14,318 nt of DNA, taken from contig JADKAA010000014.1 in NCBI GenBank assembly GCA_016715465.1, forward strand, positions 1 to 14,318, read 5' to 3'. This DNA comes from Saprospiraceae bacterium. GTDB lineage: Bacteria; Bacteroidota; Bacteroidia; Chitinophagales; Saprospiraceae. Below, one piece after another: positions 7,744-14,318 of this stretch. The position numbers and the translations under genes were made by a program. A model generated the notes under the pieces. It was not told where the DNA came from, did not search any database, and saw only the letters and a list, made by a program, of their open reading frames with translations. Position 1 is the first letter of the stretch, and every line of letters starts with the position of its first letter.

Positions 7744-9996
7744 ATGAAAATTAAATCTACCCACACCTTGCTTTTCCTTTTTTCTCTTTTATTGGCCAGT
7801 GTTTCCTTTGCGCAGTCTCCCGGCGATTACCAGTCTGTAGCCAGCGGAAACTGGAATAATACAGGCACCTGGGCCCGTTATGACGGTGCATCCTGGGTAA
7901 CACCTGCTCCATCCGAACCTACCAGCACAGATGGCGTTATTACTATTTTAAACACACATACCGTAACGGTTGGGGTAGCTGCTGCCGCAGACCAGATCAT
8001 TGTTGCCACCGGTGGCGCATTAACGGTGAACAGTACTTTAACCGTAGATGGCACTGGTACTAATTTAACGGTGAATGGAGCTATCACTGCTCTTGGCACC
8101 TTAAACGGTACCGGCGAAATGGTTGTGAACGGAACCATGGATTGGACAGGCGGTACTTTAGCCATTGCTACCAACCTGGCGGCAACGGCTACTTGTAACA
8201 TGTATAATGCAACTAGAAACTTAAATACTACCCTTACCGTTACCAATGGTGCTGTAGTAAACTGGTCTGATTTCCAGGTTAATTTTAATGACGGAACCTT
8301 TACGAATAATGGCACGATAAATATTACCCATCTCGCTACTCAATCATTTAATAACGTATCCGGCACCAATTTATTTACCAACGGTGTTACCGGGGTTATT
8401 ACAAAAAGCGCAGGTGCTGTTCAAACTATATAGGTGTCCCTTTTGTCAATAACGGCACCATCAATGTGAATACGGGAACTTTCAGAAAACCTGCCCGGGA
8501 ATATGACCAATACCGGTACCATCAATATTGCCAGCGGTGCTCTCGTAAGTATTGCCTTTACAGTGCTTGACCTGGAGCCGGGTACCGTGTTAGCCGGTGC
8601 AGGTGCATTACAAATTTTTAGTACGGGCACTTCCAATGTCAACCTGCCTTTAACTGTTCCTTCCGGTTTTACATTCCGGTTAGCAAGTAATACGCTTGCA
8701 GGTTCCGGTTCTATCGCGGTAGATGGTATTTTTGACTTTTTTGGCGGCACCTTATCTGTACCAACTACCATTAACAGCACTGGTTCCATGATAACATCAG
8801 ATGCAAGTGCAAAAAATCTGAATACGAATTTAGTAGTGGACGGAACATTTACCTGGACATTAGGAAGCTTTACCTTAACCAGTGCCGCGATTACCATCAA
8901 TGGCAGCATGGTTGCCAACCTTGCCAGCAGCCAGTTCATCAATAGCAGTGTTGCCGGCAGTTCATTAACGATCAGCAACGGAGCAACACTTTCCAAAACA
9001 AGTACAGCTGCTTCTACCTTTACTTCCAACATCAGCATTACCAATAACGGTATCATGTCTGGTATTGGTACGTTGAACTTTACAGGAGCTAACGGACCTA
9101 TAGTAAACGCAGGTGAAGTAAGACCAGGTAATTCACCAGGCATTCTGGGTCTTAATGCTAATTTAATAACAGGTCAAACACCTACCCTGCGTATCGAGAT
9201 TCTCGGCCCAGCTTCTACCGCCGGTGTAGATTTTGACCAGCTTACTTTCAATACAGGAGCCGCTATGATGTATCAGGCACCACATTGATCGTTGTGAGGA
9301 TGATGTAAATGCTCCTGCTACTTCTTTACTATTATGAATAACACCGGCGCCGGTGCCTTTACCGGCAATTTTGCGGCTGTGGTTATTCCGCTTGGTTATT
9401 CCATTACGTATAATCGGTGTTTCTACTTCTATTGTGGTTACAAAACTTGGTTCTACCTTACCGGCTGTATGGGGTAATTTCAATGCCCTGGCAAAAAATA
9501 ATAACCGGGTAACCCTGAACTGGAGTACCCTGCAGGAGAATAATGTTTCTCATTATACAATTGAATACTCCGTTAATGGCCGTGATTATACCGGAATCGG
9601 CACTGTAGCAGCTGCCGGCAATTCCAGCGATGTATCCAATTATAGTTTTATTACATAATACACCTGATGTACAAAAAACCAATTATTACAGGATCAGGCA
9701 ATCAGACCTCGATGGTAAAATAGCATATTCTGCCATTCGACCTGTTCGTTTCAGCAAGGGAACTGTTACCCCAATCCTTGTAACTCCCTAATCCTGTAAG
9801 AGATCGCTTACAGTTGTCTGTTCAGGCAGAAAATATCCGTATCATGCTGGTGGACATGGTGGCAGAACGCAAAAACATGAACCTGCAACCGGGTAATCAT
9901 GAGCTTGGCGTTGCTGAATTAGCCCCCGGGATGTATCACCTGGTTATTTTCCAGGATGGTCTGCGTTTAGAAACACAAAAGATCATCAAGCAATAA
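7744..9996 (+). CDS. secreted repetitive beta-protein with T9SS C-terminal domain (about eight frameshifts)
   Basis: Reconstructed as ~750 residues. A signal peptide runs MKIKSTHTLLFLFSLLLASV with likely cleavage after SFA at residue 23 before QSPG. Next comes SGNWNNTGTWARYDG, the head of a G8-like/beta-helical surface domain common in this phylum, then many Thr/Asn/Gly-rich short repeats (LTVNGAI, GTINIASG, NNGIMSG). VRPGNSPGILGLNANL resembles the end of autotransporter-like passenger repeats. A fibronectin-like segment follows (NRVTLNWSTLQENN, IEYSVNGRDY, YYRIRQSDLDGKIAYSAI), then the T9SS sorting domain beginning TPNPVRDRLQLSV and ending LRLETQKIIKQ. Frame breaks lie near 8425, 8488, 9275, 9297, 9330, 9415, 9655 and 9793 (CCC should be CC). 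In each case the family sequence continues in another frame. Probably exported across the outer membrane and anchored or released. No enzymatic motif was seen. Confidence 0.85.
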
Positions 9997-10041
9997 TCTT
10001 CCGGCTATAGAGCCTTAGTAAAATAAAAAGAACCTGTTTAT

Positions 10042-10077
10042 AGAAACCCGGCTACCTCCAGTAGCCGGGTTTCTTTT
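10042..10077 (+). terminator. strong intrinsic terminator after the secreted-protein gene
   Basis: A perfect 14-base-pair stem AGAAACCCGGCTAC with its complement, loop CTCCA at 10056-10060, followed by TTT. It is GC-rich in the middle and lies 45 bases after the stop of the plus-strand gene, a textbook rho-independent terminator. The near-symmetrical A-tract upstream means it could also work on the other strand. Confidence 0.88.
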
Positions 10078-10343
10078 AAGCATCATCGTATAAGTGAACG
10101 ATTTCATACCAGTATATAATGATTCGATTTTCTTGCCGGATGTATCCTTCATAGTATTATTAATTTTATGCAGAACGGGGTAGTAAACAATTAGTTTTAC
10201 TTCCTGTAACTTTCAAGGATACTTACATAGTTATTCGCAAAGCCGGCAATCACATGTTGCCTTATACCTTCCTGTCTCAGTCTTCCTGTATTAATAATGA
10301 AACGGCAATTCGGTTACAATATATCCCTGCGAATAGTTCGCAT

Positions 10344-10375
10344 AAAAAATAAGGTCTGAAAAATCAGACCTTATT
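10344..10375 (-). terminator. intrinsic terminator after the PKD-repeat gene
   Basis: A perfect 12-base-pair inverted repeat: AATAAGGTCTGA at 10348-10359 pairs with TCAGACCTTATT at 10364-10375, with a 4-base loop. Read on the minus strand the hairpin is followed by a run of six T (complement of A at 10344-10349). It lies 25 bases past the reconstructed stop of the minus-strand gene, so it serves that gene. Confidence 0.87.
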
Positions 10376-10399
10376 AATGAGCTATCAAAACTTATTATG

Positions 10400-13300
10400 T
10401 TATTTCTTAATGAACAACAATGTCATACTGTTATTAATATCCGAGGTCGATGGTAATGATGTAAGATCCTTTGCAAAAGCGGCTTACATCCACTTGTTGC
10501 AGCATCACCTGCTGGGTTCTCATTACTTCATTCTGGTACACGACTACACCGCCATATTTACAATGGTGATCTTGGTTTTATTGGTAGTGGTCAGCAGCAT
10601 CAATCCGGATATTAAGATTAGAAACAGCCGGGTTAGGGAATATCTTGGCCGTTGAGAGAGACTGTGGTTCTGCTTCCACAGTTACCCTTACCACATCACT
10701 GGCTACGGCTCCCTGGTTATCGGTCACTACCAGTTCAAATTCATACACTCCCTCTACAAGGTTAGTAAATTGAGTTTGTGCCTGGTTGGGCGATGTGATA
10801 GTATATTGTGACGGCCCGCTGATTTTTGTCCAGCGATACAATACAATAGATCCGTCGGGGTCAGTTCCACTACCCGAAATGGTAACACTATTGACAGGTA
10901 ATGTAATGATCTTATCAGTTCCCGCATTAGCTGTCGGAGCCTCGGTTTACCGGAGGCGGTGCAGGCATTTGCAGTCACTACCACTGTTCACGACCGGTCG
11001 CACCACGGTTGTATCCGTTACTGTCAGGACAAATTGATATACTCCCTGTACCAGGTTATTCACAACAGTCTGGGCTGCAGCAGCAGACACGATATTGAAT
11101 TGACCCGGACCGGCAATTTTCGTCCACTGGTAATAAGCAATCGTTCCATCAGGATCCGTACCGCTACCATTCAGGTTTACAGTATTCGTTGGTAGCGTAA
11201 TGTTTCGATCAATACCTGCATTCGCTGTTGGGGCCTGGTTAGCCGGTGGCGGAGGTGCAGCATTCACAGTCGACCACAGTATCACGGCCGGTAGCCCCTG
11301 GTTATCTGTTACTGTCAGAACAAACTGATAAACTCCCTGAACCAAACTATTGACTCCTGTTTGAGCTGAAGAGGCAGCAACAATATTGAACTGCGCCGGA
11401 CCAGCAATCTTTGTCCATTGGTATGATGCAATCGTTCCATCAGGATCACTACCACTTCCATTCAACGTAGTTGAGTTGGTTGGTAATGTAATGGTTTGAT
11501 CGATACCCGCATTCGCTGTCGGTGGCTGGTTAGCAGGTGGTGGCGGCGGCGGCGCAGCATTCACTGTCACAGCTACGGTATCACGACCGGTGGCGCCCTG
11601 GTTATCTGTTACTGTCAGTACAAACTGATAGAGTCCCTGCACAAGGCTATTAACTGCCGTCTGTGCAGATGAAGGTGATACAATATTGAACTGGGCAGGA
11701 CCGGAAATCTTTGTCCATTGGTATGAAGCGATCGTTCCGTCAGGATCGGTACCGCTACCTGTTAAGTTCACGGCATTTGTTGGCAAGGTGATGCTTTGGT
11801 CAGCACCGGCATTGGCAGTTGGCCCCTGGTTGGGCGGTGGTGCTGCAGCATTTACGGTCACAACAACTGTGTCCATATCTGTTGCACCCTGATTATCGGT
11901 CACAGTTAAAACAAACTGGTATACACCCTGCACCAGGTTATTCACCACCGTTTGCGGAAAAGTCGGAGACACCACAACGAATTGTGCCGGTCCGCTGATC
12001 TTAGACCACACGTAAGAAGCAATTGTTCCATCAGGATCGGTTCCGCTGCCATTTAAGTTTACAGTATTCGTTGGTAAAGTGATGCTTTGGTCAGCACCGG
12101 CGTTGGCCGTTGGCGCTGGTTGGGCGGTGGTGCAGCAGCGTTTACGGTCAGTGTCATCGTATCACGGCCAACAGCTCCCTGGTTATCGGTTACACGTAAT
12201 TCGAAACTATATACACCCTGCACCAGGTTATTCACGGCTGTTTGTGCAGCAGTGGCTGATACAATAGTGAATTGAGCGGGGCCGGTGATTTTTGTCCACT
12301 GGTAAGAAGCAATGGTCCCATCAGGATCTGTACCAGTTCCTGTCAGCGTAACAGCGCTGGTGGGTAAAGTAATGGTTTGATTGGCGCCGGCATTGGCAGT
12401 TGGCAATTGATTAACCGAGCAGCATTTACAGTTACCGTCATCGTATCACGGTCAATGGCTCCCGGGTTATCTGTCACACGTAACTCAAAACTATACACAC
12501 CCTGCACCGGGTTGTTCACGGCTGTTTGTGCAGCAGTGGCTGATACGATAGTGAATTGAGCGGGGCCGGTGATTTTAGTCCACTGGTAAGAAGCAATGGT
12601 CCCATCAGGATCTGTACCAGTTCCTGTCAGCGTAACAGTGCTGGTGGGTAAAGTAATGGTTTGATTGGCGCCGGCATTCGCAGTTGGCAATTGATTAGGC
12701 GGAGCCGCATTTACCGTTACCACCAACAGTATCACGGTCAATGGCACCAAGGTTATCTGTTACACGCAGTTTAAAACTATACACACCCTGCACCAGGTTG
12801 TTCACGGCTGTTTGTGCAGCAGTGGCTGATGCAATAGTGAATTGAGCAGGGCCGCTGAGCTTTGTCCATTGGTACCCGGTAACCGCTCCATCAGGATCTG
12901 TTCCGCTTCCGGTCAATGTAACTGTATTGGTTGGCAAAGTAATCGTCTTGTCAGCGCCTGCAGATGCCACAGGAGCCTGGTTTGGCGGTGCCGGTGCATT
13001 CAATCTTGAGAACAACCAATCAACCATATTACCAACTGAGTTAAAAGAAGCAGTTGAATCAGCCTGTGTCAGATTGATTGAATATCCTGTCTGCGTTTTC
13101 GAAATCGTATTAATTGTAATGGGGAAACTGGAAACTACTGTGTTATTATTAACCACAGCCCCGGAATTATTAGCCACCGTATTGTTCTGGTTATTGATAA
13201 AATATTACCAGTCACACTACCACCTGTTGTTTCAGGGTTAGGTGCTGTATAAACAGCATAATTTTCAGCGTTCTTAAAAATATTACCGGTGACAACAGGG

Positions 13301-14318
13301 ACCAACGGTGAAACGATTTCCGGGTACACACTATTGCGTTTTAAATAGGCACCATGTTCAATACCTGAACCACTCCTTACACTATCAACAATATTGTGAT
13401 ATACATTACTGGTATTATAGCCAAACACTACAATACCTGTACCTGTACCATTACGGTCATATTGTTGTAAACCTGTACCCCACTGATATTTCCTCCTGAA
13501 AGAATACCAGCCTGCTGGCTGCCTATATTGGCTATTCCGTAACGGCGGACAAAATTATTATTGATTTTGCAGCCATTTAATGCATTGGACAATTGGATAC
13601 CATCCCAATCCAGGCTATCGAGAATATTATTATAGATTTCAATACTATCCATCCTTGCCGGAGGTCCGTATGGCGTTGAGTTTCCGGTAGTAGTACCGGA
13701 AATACCCGTATGGCCTATATACATGCCCTCCCCGTTACTTCTGAAAATGTAGTTATCAAATATCCTGATCTTTCTAAGGAGAACTTTATCGTACCGGCCT
13801 TGAAGTAAAGCGTTCGCATTCAGCTTAACCATCAAACCCACTGCAGAGTGGTTAGTATGATACCCTGATATATCCACATGATGTGCCCAGTTAAAGGTGA
13901 GTCCTATTCCGGTAACTTGCGAAGGTGTCCTGTCGCTGTTATCCATTATCCATCCAAAAGGATATCCTTTAGACCTTAATAAGGTACCATCAAATTTGGC
14001 ATAACATATTACTGCGGTATCGCGGAAGCGACTCTGAAATAGCCGTCATTTTTAATGATCACCGGCTCATCCTTTGGTGCAATCACAATAGGACAACCGG
14101 GGCCACCCCGATATCACCAATTTCAATACCTGAGGTATAACTCCACCGGAAGGTATAAGGTGTCACCACCCATTAATCCCGGAATTATATTATCCCTTGT
14201 AAGATAAGGTCTGTATAACTCAGTGGCACTGGTCTTTGCTAATGTAAAGGCTTGCGGTTGACCCGTTCTGCAAGGACGTATATTCTTCTTCATAAAATCC
14301 TGACTGTTATCTTCACCG
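10400..14318 (-). CDS. giant secreted beta-helix and PKD-repeat protein with T9SS C-terminal domain (partial N-terminus, many frameshifts)
   Basis: At least ~1,300 residues, with the 5' end beyond the right edge. Minus-strand order: an N-terminal part (GLMGGDTLYLP, SGIEIGD, CPIVIAPKDEPVIIKNDGYF), a region typical of right-handed parallel beta-helix proteins (WAHHVDISGYHTNHS, IRIFDNYIFRSNGEGMYIGH, IEIYNNILDSLDWDGIQLSN, CKINNNFVRRYG, GNIFKNAENYAVY) and a linker ending LFSRLNAPAPPNQ. Then come eight PKD-type repeats and a T9SS sorting domain (AKIFPNPAVSNLNIRID, then KTKITIVNMAGVVVYQNEV and KGSYIITID). The most likely stop is TAA at 10400-10402. Frame breaks occur near 14150, 14100, 14025, 13975, 13435, 13205, 12710, 12410, 12115, 11265, 10975, 10590 and ~10440, so the exact sequence is unreliable. 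Beta-helices of this sort occur in polysaccharide lyases and surface adhesins; no catalytic set was identified. Likely exported to the cell surface. Confidence 0.85.
10675..12975 (-). repeat. eight tandem PKD-type (K319L-like) repeats, ~290 bases each
   Basis: Each unit reads PTANAGADQ, ITLPTNTVTLTGSGTDPDG, YQWTKISGPAQF, a short Ala/Gln-rich turn, then VQGVYQFVLTVTDNQGA and a Pro-rich linker (NAAPPPPANQ). The DPDG codons sit at about 12888, 12602, 12318, 12028, 11737, 11437, 11146 and 10852, so the spacing is 284-300 bases. Spacings not divisible by three reflect the indels. Units two and three are nearly identical in DNA. Units near the T9SS domain are the most divergent. PKD modules are immunoglobulin-like stalks in extracellular proteins and here probably hold the beta-helix away from the surface. 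Confidence 0.9.

Larger units (their letters stand above)
9997..10399. other. convergent intergenic spacer with two opposing terminators
   Basis: 403 bases between two convergent secreted-protein genes. It contains the plus-strand hairpin at 10042-10077 and the minus-strand hairpin at 10344-10375. The ~265 bases between them hold no supported gene, tRNA or repeat. A 38-codon open stretch on the minus strand ending at TAA 10197-10199 (NTGRLRQEGIRQHVIAGF...) reads like protein but lacks a start and context. Confidence 0.6.

Noticed and set aside
7878..9143. Two long minus-strand open frames (145 and 240 codons) opposite the secreted protein
   Set aside because: They are Val/Leu/Pro/Thr-rich mirror images of a Thr/Asn/Gly-repeat coding strand, with no motifs. 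The plus strand has a signal peptide, a fibronectin-like region and a T9SS domain.
10197..10312. Minus-strand stretch reading NTGRLRQEGIRQHVIAGF and ending at a TAA
   Set aside because: It looks protein-like but has no start, no conserved motif and follows a terminator. It may be a gene remnant or chance; not enough to call.
10377..10655. 92-codon plus-strand open frame with hydrophobic stretches
   Set aside because: It lies opposite the T9SS sorting domain of the minus-strand gene, whose frame-corrected reading is convincing.
10675..12975. Possible CRISPR or tandem satellite array
   Set aside because: The ~290-base period is coding, translates to PKD-type modules throughout, and has no short repeat/spacer structure.

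Overview
The window reads as chromosomal DNA from a Bacteroidota bacterium, probably Chitinophagaceae or a close relative. The evidence is a surE-lpxB neighbourhood with a small membrane protein between the two genes, a short single-pass protein of a type I know only from this phylum (DUF6728-like), two secreted proteins with type IX secretion (T9SS) C-terminal domains, weak ribosome binding sites, and moderate GC. No rRNA, tRNA, CRISPR array or insertion sequence was found.

Layout. (1) 1-1973, plus strand: the 3' part of surE, a small multi-pass membrane protein, then lpxB (lipid A disaccharide synthase). (2) 1962-3837, minus strand: a DUF6728-like protein whose end overlaps the end of lpxB, preceded by a ~550-residue multi-pass protein resembling GT-C glycosyltransferases. 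(3) 3945-7497, plus strand, divergent from the GT-C gene: a tight four-gene operon encoding a UbiA-family phosphoribosyl-polyprenyl-phosphate synthase, DprE1, DprE2 and a HAD-IB phosphatase. This is the complete logic of the mycobacterial polyprenyl-phosphoryl-arabinose pathway: PRPP plus lipid phosphate, dephosphorylation, then 2'-epimerisation. The GT-C protein across the divergent promoter region is a natural candidate for the enzyme that uses the arabinosyl lipid. A strong intrinsic terminator follows. (4) 7744-9996, plus strand: a ~750-residue secreted repetitive protein with a signal peptide, a fibronectin-like region and a T9SS domain. (5) 10400-14318, minus strand, running off the right edge: a very large secreted protein with a right-handed beta-helix, eight ~97-residue PKD-type repeats and a T9SS domain. 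Genes (4) and (5) converge on a ~400-base spacer with one terminator per strand.

Quality caveat. Most genes here are interrupted by single-base frame shifts, often in homopolymers (A5-A6, T5, G4, C3), and one gene has an in-frame stop. They hit the normally indispensable lpxB, and in each case the reading frame resumes with convincing family sequence. They look like sequencing or assembly errors rather than gene decay. I therefore give full-length reconstructed gene spans and name the break points. dprE1 and dprE2 are unbroken.

The most interesting part is the DprE1/DprE2 operon with its dedicated HAD phosphatase and divergent GT-C partner in a Gram-negative Bacteroidota setting. Its DprE1 has alanine where the mycobacterial enzyme has the cysteine targeted by benzothiazinones.
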